A stretch of DNA of 64,000 nt from Colwellia sp. PAMC 21821 (GTDB lineage: Bacteria; Pseudomonadota; Gammaproteobacteria; Enterobacterales; Alteromonadaceae): NCBI RefSeq assembly GCF_002077175.1, contig NZ_CP014943.1, positions 2,542,001 to 2,606,000 on the forward strand. Direction: 5' to 3'. Both the position numbers and the translations under genes were made by a program. The notes beneath the pieces were generated by a model. It was not told where the DNA came from, did not search any database, and saw nothing but the letters and a program-made list of their open reading frames with translations. Shown here piece after piece: positions 1 to 13,200 of the stretch (position 1 is its first letter; each line of letters begins with the position of its first letter).

Positions 1-249
1 TAATGGCTGTATTCTAGAAGAATTCGCTTTTTAAGCATAGCCCTTAGTCAAACAAAACGGTTTTATTCTCAAAAACCGAATGATATTTAGCCCAGAAGTG
101 GTGTGGAATGTAATTTCGAATAAAGTAATAAATGAGTTTGTGCGAGTACTTGCAAGCAGGTGTTTGATACTAAGCTGTTTACATTAACGATGACTGACTT
201 ATCAGCAGATAAAATTTGTAGGTCGGTATTTATACCGTCATATTCACCC

Positions 250-396
250 ACCTAACACCTAACACCTAACACCTAACACCTAACACCTAACACCTAATAT
301 CTAACATCTAATATCTAATATCTAACATCTAACATCTAACATCTAATATCTAATATCTAATATCTAACATCTAACACTTAATACCTAACATCTAAT
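250..396. repeat. 7-bp tandem repeat array, 21 units
   Basis: Twenty-one consecutive heptamers in perfect phase with no indels. Units 1-7 are ACCTAAC or ACCTAAT; units 8-21 are mostly ATCTAAC or ATCTAAT, with one ACTTAAT and one ACCTAAC near the end. On the other strand the unit reads GTTAGGT/RTTAGAT. The homogeneous left end and the transition-only divergence (C/T) of the rest point to slippage growth followed by mutation. It lies about 105 bp beyond the stop codon of the minus-strand barrel gene and has no coding potential. The function is unknown. Confidence 0.95.
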
Positions 397-415
397 AAGC
401 ACACCGTCATTAATC

Positions 416-447
416 AGGTTAAAGCTAACGTTAATTAACTTTAACCT
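416..447 (-). terminator. Possible hairpin downstream of the barrel gene
   Basis: A 9-bp inverted repeat (AGGTTAAAG / CTTTAACCT) with a 14-nt AT-rich spacer lies 55 bp past the stop codon of the minus-strand barrel gene. There is no clear T-run, so it is only a weak candidate for a transcript end. Positions 1-249 otherwise show nothing recognisable. Confidence 0.3.
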
Positions 448-501
448 GTGCGCTATATGCTATGTGTTTTGGCTAAAAATTTAACCTAATATAAGGTAGC
501 T

Positions 502-3500
502 TTAGTATTTACCCACAAGGTTGATAAACCAGCCTTTATACTCGTAGTCAGTAAGTTTTAAGTCGTCACTAAAATCAGTAAAGTTGTAACCAACACCCAC
601 TTTAAAGTGTTTGCCTATATGGCGATCTAATCCTACAAGCCAGCCATTACGCGTTGAGTTATCTTCAACAACTTTTAAGGTACGAAACTCTAGCAATGCA
701 TCCCATTGTTTTACGATATGGTAGCGAGTTTGTAATGCAGAGAAGTTAACCGTGCTTTTAAATAATTCGCCAATACCACGACCTGAGCGTAATTCACCGG
801 TTCTGCGACCCAGTTTCGCGGCAAACTCCCATACAGGGTTGTAACGATAAGTGCCTTCTAAAGTATAAATGTCTGACTTTTGATCGGTACCAAAGTTAGT
901 TTGTGCTAAACCTCGTAAATCGTAAAGGTAGGTGTATTTACCTAATAAATTCCAGCGGTTGTTATCAAAAGGACGATAAGCAAATCCGACACTCGCTTCA
1001 GTAAATGTGGCATTAGCATCTGGGCTTATTTGGTCTTCAGTATCAGAATAGTTATATTTAGCTGCTACGCGCCATGAGTCGTTCACTAAATAGTTTAAAC
1101 GGTTAGTGGTTAGCCATTGCGTGCGTTCTTCAGCACCTTGGTCTTCACGGTACTCTAGCTTAGTTTGCCATTGCATATCTTTGTCACGAAAGCCTAACGA
1201 AAGACTTGCAGCGTCACGCTCTACGTTGCCAGCAATTAATGTTAGTTCACCGTGTTGTAACGAGCCGCCTAAATTCCAACCTTGGCTGAGCAAGTAATTC
1301 ACACCAAACACATGCACAAAACCTGATTCATTTTTTTCATTAATGGTTTGGGTTTCATTAAACACGTTCAGGCTGTCTGTAACTCTTGAGCGATGACCAA
1401 ACGTAAGGCCATTAGTATCGTTCGATGCTAAAAGTGGGCTCGTAGTGTCGGTTGACCAACTATAACGACTGTAGAGGTTGTGATCGCTATTGACTTGGTA
1501 ATCAATATCAAGCGCTGCAGTATCACCACGATGGCCTGTTGCGTATTCTGCACCTATGCTAGAGCGACTCTCAAGTATGTACTTACCACCTAAGGTGATT
1601 AAGTCGTTGTTTTCATAACCGTCGTCAGCATCAATGGTGCCTTGGGCAATACCGTAAAGTTCAAAGCTTGGTGTTAAACGTTGACGATAACCAAGTGCAG
1701 CTAATAAACCGGTTTGAGATTGCAGGTTTTGTTGCTCTTTTATTTGTTTAATTTCGGCGCTGATATTACCGCTGTTATCAAGATTTTGTTGCACAAATAA
1801 ACTGATTTCTTCGCGCGCATTATTACCTGATTCTTGCTTAGTTATGCTAGTGCTGTAATGACCTGTTTGGCTATACTGCCCGCTAACTTCAATGCCTTGT
1901 TCGGTAATGTCTTCGGTTAAATCACGGCGAGCAATTGAAAACCCAGCGCCGGTGTTTTTGTGCCATGCCGCTGCGGTCAGTTCTTGCTCGGTGTAACCTA
2001 AAGCTTTTAGGTTAGCTCTTGCTTCAAAACTTAATGCATCGCCTGATTTATCATTACCTGTTAGCTCGTCGTCAATAATATTCATTTGCTGGAAGGTTAA
2101 ACCGCCATTGTCTGAATAAAATATCGGTGCCTGGTTGTTGCGGGTATTGCTGTGCTCAATTTTAATATAGCTACCTTTACCGGCTTGCAATGTTAGGTCG
2201 GCACCCGCAAGTTGATAGTCGTTACCTGCACGATTTTCGTCGACATAGCTTAAACCTACGGCAATATGATCGTTAAACCAATGTTTAGCACGGCCACCTG
2301 CGGTTAAGTGGTCAGCACTAAAGCCATTAGGTAAGTATTCGTAATCAACTAAAAGCAGTAATTTATTACCGTCGAGAGGTTGGTCACGAATAATGCTGTT
2401 TTGACTATCACGCGAGAAACTCAATAATGGGCGCGACAATATTATACGCCCTTGTATTTCATCCACTTGGTAATCAGCGTCGCGGGTTAATTCAATACGG
2501 TCAACGGTTAAACCGGTATCTGGGTTTCTAACTTCTATCGCTAATTTGTCAGAGCCCGCTAATATGTCGGTATGTTTTAAGTAATAGATACTACCGCCTG
2601 TACCTAAAAATTCACTGTGACCTAACGCGGTTTGCGCTTCTGAGATAAAGGCTTTTAATTGGCTTTTTTCTTGACCATAAGCGTTTGACTCGGTTGATTT
2701 CCAGTTCAGCGCCGCGCCGTATAAACTACGATTGTATTGGCTGTATTCTGTGTCGGTCATGCCGGTGTTGTAATTACCCCATAAGGCGAGTGACTTGTCC
2801 CAGTCAACACGCACATAAAAACGTCCTTGGGTGTCAACGTCACGCGTGGTGGTTGAGTCGTCACCGTAAACGGGATAATACTTATCAGGGTCTAAACGGC
2901 GGAAAATATCGACCGGGTCTTTATCTAAAAAGCCATTAAAGAGTTGTGATAATTCACGCTCTTGGGTATCAGCATGGGCTGTTACCAAATACTTACCTTT
3001 GATTTTACCTTTCAAATAAAATGCGAGACGGCCTTCGATAAGCAAGTCGTCATCGTATCTGTCGTCACTTGCAAGAGGCTCTATATTGCCGGTAACTTTG
3101 TTTTCACTGATATTAATATCAGCAAGCGCCGCTAAGAACATGTACTTTCCTGTCACATCGACTTTTAAGGGTTTAGTTACTGTGCCTTTTTCACCACTAA
3201 TGGTTAGGTCAAATACATAGCTGCCGATAGGTAATAAATGTTCGCTGGCAAACTTTCGCTCTAAATCTACTGGGTAGTTTTTGCCATTAATTTCAACATT
3301 GTAACCTTCAGGAATATCTTGGCCAAAAATACGAACTCGACTACCTGTAATGGGAATGTTTTGCTTGATCAACTCATTAGCACCAAAGGTCGTGTTTGCA
3401 GAACTGGTTGCAGAGGTTATATTGGTCGATGTCACTTGTGCCGTTTCTTGGCTATTGAACTGGCTTTGTGTCGAGCTAGTTGCCTGAAGCGATTGTTGGT

Positions 3501-4254
3501 TGTTACCTTGGTTAAGGTAAGTACCACTGTCGTACGCCTCAGGTGAAATCAGTTGTATTAGTTTGCTTTGCGTTTCATCCATGTTGCCTTGAGCATCAAA
3601 AGCGCGTAATACATAACGTAAACTGTCGCCAGCGATCATATTGCTCAACGTTGAAGGCGTTACTTGCCATGAAATTTCGCCATGGCTGTCAAGATCGGTT
3701 AATTCGCTACTAAAGAGTGGCGTAATTAAATCAACATCGTTACCTTTGTAGACCACTAATTCTAGATGTTCTATAAAAGCAGGGTAGTTGGTAAAGTAAT
3801 TAAACTTGGCGTCGTAATTATTAATACCATCAAACTTTATCGCTTGCGGGGCGCTAATACTTAGCCTAGGTGCAGTAATGGCTGGATCTTCTGTTGCCCA
3901 AAAAATACCCCCCAGTGGCATTCTAACCAAAAAGTTGCCACGCACTTGGGTTTTGGCTTGCTTTACTGCGGGTATTTCTTCTCTAGCCTCATGACTAAGG
4001 GCTAACTCAACACGGCGATCAGCTGGGTCATTTTTATTACGCGAAGCTTGCTCGCCTTTACTGATAATTTCAACACTAAAGCCCTGAGCCGTTTTACAAG
4101 CTGCCGGCGGGCATATAGGTGTTTGTTGCTCAGTTTCAATTGTCGTATCAACCGTGGTGGTTTTTTCTGTATTAGCATAAGTGTTAGTAGCACTAGTAAT
4201 TAATAGCGCGGTACAGCAATAAGCTAATGAATGACGTTGGATAAAGTTTCTCAT
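502..4254 (-). CDS. Large outer-membrane beta-barrel protein, partner of the giant DUF11 protein
   Basis: 1,250 residues. An N-terminal signal peptide (about residues 1-27, ending in TYA) directs export. A short stretch near residues 55-90 (SKGEQASRN..DRRVEL) resembles the tail of an OmpA-like domain. Residues about 130-370 look like Ig/beta-sandwich segments with a Ser/Thr/Gln-rich linker (about 245-290). From about residue 385 to the end the protein alternates aromatic and polar residues in amphipathic strands with short turns and finishes in a Tyr (..INLVGKY), as outer-membrane barrels do. A conserved-looking YPVYGDDS motif lies near residue 458. No TonB box or plug was seen. The ATG overlaps the stop of the giant upstream gene (TAATG) and uses its GGAGGA as ribosome site, so the two are translationally coupled. 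That it anchors or exports the giant protein is an inference. The family is not recognised by name. Confidence 0.8.
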   Translation of the reverse strand: MRNFIQRHSLAYCCTALLITSATNTYANTEKTTTVDTTIETEQQTPICPPAACKTAQGFSVEIISKGEQASRNKNDPADRRVELALSHEAREEIPAVKQAKTQVRGNFLVRMPLGGIFWATEDPAITAPRLSISAPQAIKFDGINNYDAKFNYFTNYPAFIEHLELVVYKGNDVDLITPLFSSELTDLDSHGEISWQVTPSTLSNMIAGDSLRYVLRAFDAQGNMDETQSKLIQLISPEAYDSGTYLNQGNNQQSLQATSSTQSQFNSQETAQVTSTNITSATSSANTTFGANELIKQNIPITGSRVRIFGQDIPEGYNVEINGKNYPVDLERKFASEHLLPIGSYVFDLTISGEKGTVTKPLKVDVTGKYMFLAALADINISENKVTGNIEPLASDDRYDDDLLIEGRLAFYLKGKIKGKYLVTAHADTQERELSQLFNGFLDKDPVDIFRRLDPDKYYPVYGDDSTTTRDVDTQGRFYVRVDWDKSLALWGNYNTGMTDTEYSQYNRSLYGAALNWKSTESNAYGQEKSQLKAFISEAQTALGHSEFLGTGGSIYYLKHTDILAGSDKLAIEVRNPDTGLTVDRIELTRDADYQVDEIQGRIILSRPLLSFSRDSQNSIIRDQPLDGNKLLLLVDYEYLPNGFSADHLTAGGRAKHWFNDHIAVGLSYVDENRAGNDYQLAGADLTLQAGKGSYIKIEHSNTRNNQAPIFYSDNGGLTFQQMNIIDDELTGNDKSGDALSFEARANLKALGYTEQELTAAAWHKNTGAGFSIARRDLTEDITEQGIEVSGQYSQTGHYSTSITKQESGNNAREEISLFVQQNLDNSGNISAEIKQIKEQQNLQSQTGLLAALGYRQRLTPSFELYGIAQGTIDADDGYENNDLITLGGKYILESRSSIGAEYATGHRGDTAALDIDYQVNSDHNLYSRYSWSTDTTSPLLASNDTNGLTFGHRSRVTDSLNVFNETQTINEKNESGFVHVFGVNYLLSQGWNLGGSLQHGELTLIAGNVERDAASLSLGFRDKDMQWQTKLEYREDQGAEERTQWLTTNRLNYLVNDSWRVAAKYNYSDTEDQISPDANATFTEASVGFAYRPFDNNRWNLLGKYTYLYDLRGLAQTNFGTDQKSDIYTLEGTYRYNPVWEFAAKLGRRTGELRSGRGIGELFKSTVNFSALQTRYHIVKQWDALLEFRTLKVVEDNSTRNGWLVGLDRHIGKHFKVGVGYNFTDFSDDLKLTDYEYKGWFINLVGKY

Positions 4255-7200
4255 TATTTATCCTCCTTCATTGAATTCTCGGTGTCGATTTTTTGTATTT
4301 TAATAGTCAGTTTTTCCCAAGCTTGTGCAGGCATTCGTGTTTTTAATTGCTCGAATACGGCTTTCGCACGACGTAAACCTAAGGCAAGGTTGTAATGTTC
4401 TACTCCACTACTGTCAGCAAAACCGGTAATGGCTAAATAGCCTTTTTCGGCACTGGCGAGTTGCTCAGCTATGCTATTTAGCAGCGGTTGATATTCTGCT
4501 TTTACGGTGCTTTTGTTAGAGTCGAAAAGTATGCTTCCAAGCTTAGTCTCGTTCGCGATATTAATGATCGGTGCAAAGTTGCCATCGACTTCTTCAACTA
4601 AGTCGACACTAAAAGCAGGGCGAAGATCTTCACGTATTAACGGCAATAACCATTGATAGGTGTTGTTGGCTCGCTGATAAGCTAGGGCTTGAGTATGCGC
4701 TTGGCCAATAATTTGAATTGTGCCGCCTTGATACTGATTAATGGTATCTGACATTTGCGTTAACCAAACTTTATGCTCAGCATTTAACTCAGCACTGCCT
4801 TCATTAAACAGTAAATCACCGAGTTTGATTAAGGCGTGTTGCTCACCGCCATCAAATTGTTGCTTGGCCAGTTGAATGGCAAAATCAAAACGCGTGGGTA
4901 AACCTTGAGTAATGCGTTTAACTCTTGGGTTTTCACTGACAAAAGTACTTTCTGGCGGCAAGGTGGCTTTATCAACTTTCATATAGAAGTTACGACCACG
5001 CGCTAAGTTAGGAACGTCAACAGCTTCTAGATGGAAACGTCCGTGTAAGTCAGTTTCTATATATAAACCTTCAACGGTCGCCACTCTAACACCGGGAATA
5101 CCAATTTCTTGAATACCGTGGTTTTGTATAATAAGGTCAACTTGATAATGCCCGTTAGCTAACACCGTTATGTTGCGCTCAATGCGTAAGTCTTGTGCAG
5201 TCAGGCCTTTTGCCACTTCTCCCGTAGGATTTGATTCGCTATTACCTTGGCTACTCATCGTAATATGAGTACCTTCTGCGGTGGTTAAGACTAAATTATC
5301 ACTAAAAGCTAAGTCGCGCAGTTGCTGACGAATTATTATTTGATGGTTATTGGCGTTATCAGCTTCACTGCTGCGACCCGTTAAATCACCTAAATCGATA
5401 CCATGATTAAGTGGCGCGCTTGCATCATCTAATTGGCGTTGGCCATCTGCATTAATGATGAAAGTGCTGTTGGCGACATAACTGCTTTCGCTGATACCGC
5501 CTTGAATAAATAACGCTGAGGCATTGGCGCTGTCTTGCCAATTATCGCTGTCTCTATCGTCAAACACTTTGCCTAGAATAGTAACTTCTTCAAAGTCTGG
5601 ATCTGCACCAACGATAACCGTAGCCGTGGCTTCGTTACCGATAGGCGCACTGCCAAGGTAGGGTGAAACACGGTTAATATGTTTACCACGAGCAACACCG
5701 GCACCTACGCGCAGAATATAAATAAACTCAACACTAGACTCTGCCGGTACGTCAATACCTGAAACCGTTAACGGTTGGTTGCTGGTTAATTGCATGGCGC
5801 CGTCTGCATCGTTGGTATATGCCGAGTTTTCAACATAAGTAAAACCGGCAGGCAGATAATCAATCAAGGTCAGGTTTTCAACATCAACTTCGCTAATGTT
5901 TTCAATTTGAATGCTATAGCGTATTAAGCCACCAATGAGTGTTTGCTTGGTGTTAGCACTCTTGGTTAAGCGGATCATGCTTGGGTTTACACCAATTTTA
6001 TCAACAGCAATGTGGTTGTTGATCACATCAGGATCACCTTGCGCCAAGGTAAATGCCATGTAATAAGTGGTGTCATCACCTATTGCCGGTGCCATCGCAG
6101 AATTCGATAATGCAAATGGGTTTTGAAGACCTGTAGGATCTAGCACTCCTGCTTGTGGCAATATTAGGTTCGAATGGCTTGGCTGATATTCTTCTTCAGG
6201 TGCTGTTACTACTAAAGTAAAGGTGTCGTTGTGTTGACACGCAGGATCAGCCCCTAAGAATAATAAGAAGAAGTAGTAACCGTCATCACCGGTAATTTGG
6301 TTCTGCTGGTTAGGCAGCAAACAAACATCAGGTAATGCGGTACCGTTACTATCCACCATGGTAACTAAGGTATTAGCAACAGGAATACGAGTAAGAGAGT
6401 CGTAAACTACGCCACTTGGGTCAACAGGTACTGGAATATTAACCGATTCATTCGCGGGTATTGACGATGTTGTACTGAAAAAGGTTGTGCCGTTTGGTGT
6501 AATAAAGTCAACGGTATAGTCACCTTGTGGTAAATTTTCTATTTGAAAGAATCCGTTTTCATCAGTTACGACGGTTGCGACAATATTACCATTGGTGTCA
6601 GTGACTTGTATGGTCCATCCAATAAGTAATGGCTCACCTTCGCTCATCTCATCATTGCGATCACTATCTATCCAAACGGTGCCTTGCAAGCTACCTGCAG
6701 GTAATTCAAATGGTGTTGGATCATCAGTACCACCGCTAGTGTTACCTGGGGCGCTGGGGTTGTCGCCACCGGTAGTTGGGTTATTACTTGCGTTAGTACC
6801 ACTATCAGATAAGTCATTAACTTCTACACCACCTGAAGAGGTACCTAAAGCTTGTGCTTGGTTGGTTATTATACCTTTTGCTTCTTCTGCGCCAGGGTTC
6901 AGCTCAAGAGTAAAGCTAATATTAATACTTTGCCCTGGCATTAATCGACCACTAGTTCCATCAAATAAATTAGTTGGGAAATTAGCATTTAAGTTTGGCG
7001 TTTCTTCAGCTGTAGAAGCGGTAATTTCTGCGGCTTCACTGATACTCACATAAGCACTACCAAACCTTGAACTAACATCATCAATAAGCTGGATATTAGT
7101 TAGCGGAACGTCACCATTGTTTTGAATAACCAAAGCAAATGGCACGTCAAAGTTACCGACACTACCATTTACGGTAGGTACTATTTCACCGCTAACCGTT

Positions 7201-10200
7201 TTAGCAACACCTATGGCAGGGGCTTCAGTAAAAGTAACTGGCGTTGCATCGTTATCGCTGCCGTCACCATTATCACCAGAAGTATTACTACCATTATCCG
7301 AGTCATCATTTACATCTGCGCCACTTGGGCTTTGTGCTGATGCTACAGCCGTATTGTTATATGGACCAAGATTTTCGCCCGGCGTTACAGTCAACTGCAA
7401 TACAATGGTATCTTTTGCTGCAACAGCAAAGCTTTGGTTGGCTGCAAAAACGTTAGTGTCGCTTTCGCCATCAAAATCAGCATTAACACTTAAGGTGTTT
7501 GCGCTGAGTGAATTAACGCTAAAAGTTGCTGGCGCAGGGAAGGTTGCGCGCAAGTCTTCGACAATTTGCACGTTAGTGAGTGAGATATCACCGATATTCT
7601 CAACCACTAATTGGTAACTTAAGTTATAACTACCGTCACTATTATTAACAGGCTCAGCGACTAATAATTTAGCAATACCAATGGCAGGTGCTTCAGTAAA
7701 GGTAATAGGTGTTGCATCATTAAATCCACCATCTCCGTTATCGCCTTCAGGGTCGACACCGTTATCTGACGTGTCGTTAATACTGCTGCCACTTGGGCTA
7801 TTACCTGATGCTTGCGCACTGTTGTTATAAGGGCCTAAGTTATCGGCTGGCGTTAACTCAAGCACTAACGTAATAACATCACTCGTCCCTAGTGCCAAGC
7901 TTTGGTTCGCTGCTAATAAAGTAGTGTCACTATTACCATTAAAGCTGGTGTTAACCGCGAGAGAAACACTGCTCAATGACGTAATCGTATAGATACTTTG
8001 ATTTTGGAATGTACTCATCAAATCATCAACAACTTGCACATTATTTAATGCGATATCACCGGTGTTTTTCAGATTGAAAGTATAAGTTAGTGCATAAGTA
8101 CCATCACCATTATTGCTGACATTGGTCATGGCTTTCGCAACGCCTATGGCTGGCGCTTCGGTAAAGGTTACGGGTGTTGCATCATCATTACCTCCGGCAC
8201 CATTATCGCCTGAGGTATTACTACCGTTATCCGAGTTGTCAGTTACATCATCACCACTTGGGCTTTGACCTGAGGCTGCGGCAGTATTGTTATATGGTCC
8301 TAGATTAGCCCCCGGCGTTACGGTTAATTGCAATAAAATAGTATCTTTTGCTGCCACAGCTAAGCTTTGGTTGGCAGCAAAAACGTTAGTGTCGCCTTCG
8401 CCGTCAAAATCAGCATTAACACTTAAAGTATTGGCGCTGAGTGAATTAACGATAAAGGTGGTAGGCGCAGGGAATGTTGCGCGTAAGTCTTCGACAATTT
8501 GTACATTACTTAGCGAGATATCACCGATATTTTCTACCACTAACTGGTAACTTAAGTTGTAGCTGCCATCGCTGTTGTTCACAGGCTCTGCAACTAATGC
8601 TTTGGCTATGCCAATGGCCGGTGCTTCAGTAAAGGTAAGCGAGGTTGTATCTGCAAAGCCACCATCACCGTTATCGCCAGCCGGATCATTACCATTATCA
8701 GACACATCATTGAAAGTATTACCGCTAGGGCTAGTTCCAGAGATGGTGACACTATTATTGTATGGCCCTAAATTATCTGCAGGTGTAATGATAATAGATA
8801 GGTCAACAATTGCCGTGCCGTTTGCAGCTAACGTTTGAGAAACCGCTAAAAGGCTGGTGTCGGTATTACCATCAAAGCTACCATTAACATTAAGCTGTGC
8901 GCTACTTAAATTAACTACGCTAAAGGCGCTTGCATTAGCGAATATGCTGGCAAGGTTTTCATCGATTTGCACATCGTTAAGTACGATATCACCGGTGTTT
9001 TTTGCATTAAACTGATAGTTAACTTGATAGCGACCATCACCCAGATTGTTAATGTTTGATATAGCCTTAGCAATACCTAAAGCAGGTGCCTCGCTAAATG
9101 TTACTGGCGTTTTATCAGCATCAGTTGTACCCGCTTCATTATTACCTGAGGTATTAATGCCGTTATCTGATATATCGCTGATATTATTGCCCGCAGGACT
9201 TTGTGCGGTCGCTGTTGCGGTATTTTCGTACGGCCCTAAATTTTCCCCTGGCGTAACGGTTAATTGCAGCAAAATAGTATCGCTGGCGGCCACGTCTAGG
9301 TTTTGATTCGTGGCAAAAATATTAGTGTCGTTTTCACCATCAAAAGCAGTATTTACACTTAAGCTATTTGCACTCAGCGAAGTAACTGTAAAAGCCGTTG
9401 GTGCAGGAAAAGTTAGACGTAAATTTTCAATAACTTGGACATTACTTAGCGTAATATCACCGATATTTTCTACCACTAATTGGTAGCTTAAGTTGTAGCT
9501 ACCGTCGCTGTTATTTACGGGCTCAGCTACGAGTGATTTCGCTATACCAATGGCTGGCGCTTCAGTGAATGTGTAAATTGTGGGATCATTTTCACCGCCA
9601 CTGCCGTTATTGGTTATTGGGCTGCTACCATTATCAGAGTCGTCGTTTACAATATTACCGCCTGCACTGTTAGCACTGGCTGTTGCGGTATTACTGTATG
9701 GACCTAATGTGGAGCCAGGAGTAACAGTCACTGGTACTAAAATGGTGGCAGAGGTATCAAAGGCAAGATCTTGGCCGGTAGCAAGTAAATTACTGTCGCC
9801 TGTATTTAAGCCGTTAAAAGCATTATTCACACCAATATCAGCGCTGCTAATAGTGCCAACCGTAAAGTTAGCACCTGCAAACGTGGTTGATAGTGGCTCT
9901 GAAACTTGCACTGAATTAAGCGGTACATCACCATTGTTACGTACAACAATGCTGTAAATAAGGCTATAACTACCATCTTCATTATTGGTTACAGGTCCGC
10001 TAATTTCTTTAGCAATACCTATAGCTGGCGTTTCTGTAAAAGTGACAGGTGTTGGAGTGGCTAAACTACCATCGCCATTATCCCCATCGGCATCAGTACC
10101 ATCATCAGAATCATCACTAATTACTGCACCACTTGGACTTGTGCCATTCACTTTTGCGGTATTATTGTAAGGGCCTAAATTTGTACCCGGCGTAATGGTG

Positions 10201-13200
10201 ACAGTAAGATCGAGTGTGGCAGAAGATGAGGCCAATGCACCAGAAGTTAATGTTTGATTCGCCGCAAGTAAGTTTTTATCACTATCGCCATCAAAGTTCG
10301 CATTTATGGTGAAGTTGTTACTGACAATATTATCAACTTGAACCGTTGCAGGTGAAGGATAAGTAACAGTGAAATCTTCAATAATTTGCACCGAGTTCAA
10401 CTCAATATCACCGTTGTTTTGCACTAGCATTGCGTAGGTTAAGGTATAACTACCGTCATTGTTGTTCACGACTGATGAGCTAATTCTTTTCGCGATACCT
10501 ATGGCAGGTGATTCATCAAAGTTTACTGTAGTGGCATCATCAGAACCGCCCGCACCGTTGTCACTTTCTGGATCACTACCTGCATCAGATACATCGCTAA
10601 CGCTTGCACCACTAGGGCTATTACCACTTGCTGTAGCACTGTTGCTATAAGTTGACGTACTACCAGGCGTTACGATGACCTTAACCGAAATCGTTTCTTG
10701 AGCGCCAACACTCAAGCTTTGGTTCGCTGCCAGTAAGTTTGTATCCCCATTACCATTAAAGTTACTATTAATGGTCAGTGTACCTGCTGTGCTTTTAGCA
10801 TCAACCACAAAGATAGCACCACTAAAAGTGGTACTTAAATCGTCTACAACTTGTACATTGGTTAAGTTAATAGCCCCTATATTTTTCACTACCATGTCGT
10901 AGGTTAAAGTATATGTGCCGTCACCGTTGTTGGTTGGACCTGCGCTGATACTTTTTGCAACACCAATAGCTGAACCTTCAACAAAAGTAATAGGGGTTGA
11001 GTCCGCTAAACCACCAGAGCCATTATCAGTTTCTGGATTGCTACCGTTGTCAGAAATGTCGGTAACACCTGCACCACTTGGGCTGGTCGCACTTGCCGTT
11101 GCACTGTTGTTATAGGCGCCTAAGTTATTTCCGGGCGTTACGGTAACGGTTAATGCGATTGTTTCGCTGGCGCCAACGGCTAAGTTTTGGCTTGGCGCTA
11201 ATAAGTTTTTATCGCTATTGCCATTAAATGCATTGTTGATGGTGAGCGTACCGGCGGTGCTTTTAGCATCAACCACAAATGTTGCACCGCTAAAGGTAGT
11301 ATTTAAATCGTCTTCGACTTGAACATTGCTTAAGTTAATAGCACCTGTATTTTTCACGACCACGTTATAGGTTAAGGTATATGTGCCATCACCATTGTTG
11401 GTAGGGGTTGCACTGATAGCTTTTGCTACACCAATAGCTGGGTTTTCAACAAAGGTTACTGGCGTTTTGTCAGCCAAACCACCCGAATCATTATTGGTTT
11501 CTGGGTTTGTACCATTATCAGAATCATCAGTAACACTTTCACCACCTGGACTTTGTGCTGAAGCAACCGCCTGGTTTTCGTAATTCCCTAAGGTAGTGCC
11601 CGGCGTAACAGTAACGGTTAGGCTAATGGTTTCACTGGCACCCACGACTAAATTTTGACTCGAATCTAATAAATTTTTATCCGTATTGCCATCATAGGTA
11701 CTATTAATCGTAAGTGTACCTGCGGTGCTTTTAGCATCAACCACATAGCTAGCACCACTGAATGTGGTATTTAAATCATCGACGATCTGCACATTATTCA
11801 GCGTAATATCGCCGGTGTTTTTCACCACAATTGAGTAAGTCAGGCTATGTGTACCATCACCATTATTGGTTGGGCCTGCGCTGATAGCTTTAGCTACACC
11901 AATATCAGGGGCTTCAGTAAAAGTTACTGGCGTTGGATCATCAACACCGCCACTATTATTATTGGTTTCTGGGTCAGTACCATTGTCAGATATATCGTTA
12001 GCAGTTGTGCCACCAGGGCTAGTACCGCTTGCAGTAGCATTATTGCTATAACTTAAAGTAGTACCCGGAGTTACGGTAACGGTGAATGTTATTGTTTTGC
12101 TCTCGCCAATGGCTAAATTTTGGTTTGGTGCTAATAAGTTTGTATCATTCCCGCCATTATAATTATTGTTTATGCTGAGGCCATTTTCTGCACTTTTAGC
12201 ATCTACTACATAATTCCCGGCACCAAACATGGCTGTTAAATCATCGACTACCTGTACATTAGCTAAAGCTGTTTTACCGGTGTTTTTTATGACCATTGTG
12301 TAGGTTAACGTATGCGTTCCGTCACCGTTGTTGGTTGGACCATCGCTGACCGTATTCGCAATATTAACCTTTGGTGATTCGACAAAGGTAATGGGGGTAG
12401 GATCTGCTAGCCCACCGCTGCCGTTATCAGTTTCTGTGTTTGTGCCGTTATCAGAAGTGTCGCTCGCAATACCATTTGGGCTGTTTGCATTGGTAGTCGC
12501 GCTGTTGTTATAAGTTAAGGTAGTACCAGGGCTGACGGTGACTTGTAAGTTAATGATACCGCTAGCACCGACAATTAAACTCTGGCTGGCAGCTAAAAGG
12601 TTGGTGTCAGTGTCGCCGTTGTAGCTGTTATTTATGGTGAAATCAGTACTCGTTGGTGTGCTTACACTAAAGCTATCAGCGCTGGCAAAAATAGTAGATA
12701 AATTATCAACTACTTGTAGATCAGTTAGATTTACGTCACCGGTATTTTTCACAGCAAATTGGTAATTAAACGTAAATGTACCGTCGCCATTATCAACTAC
12801 TGGTCCATTAACTGACTTTGCTAAGCCTAATGCAGGGTCAACAGCAAAAGTGACTGGCGTTGGGCTAGCATCATTACTTGGACCGTCATTGGCTGGATCT
12901 GGGTCGCTGCCATTAACGGAATTATCACTAGCGGTATTCGTCACATCACGGGCACTTTCGGCATTTGTAACAGCACTGTTATTAAAGGTACCAAGATCGT
13001 TGCCCGGACTTACCGTAACAGCAATATCTACCGTTTTTGTAACGCCAATTGCGAGTGTCGAAGACGTCGTATTATTGATTAATGTTTTATTGGTAATGCC
13101 ATCAAAGCTGCTATCAACCGTAAAGTCGGTACTGGTAATTGAGGTAACATCTATATCACTTGAAGCAATAGGGCTGAAAGTAGCCGCAAGATCATCGGTA

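Noticed and set aside
250..396. CRISPR array
   Set aside because: Units are 7 bp and contiguous with no spacers; there are no cas genes in the window.
1106..3546. Plus-strand open frames opposite the barrel gene
   Set aside because: No ribosome sites or domain features; they lie antisense to clear coding.
502..4254. TonB-dependent receptor
   Set aside because: No TonB box and no plug domain were seen; the N-terminal half is beta-sandwich and linker sequence.
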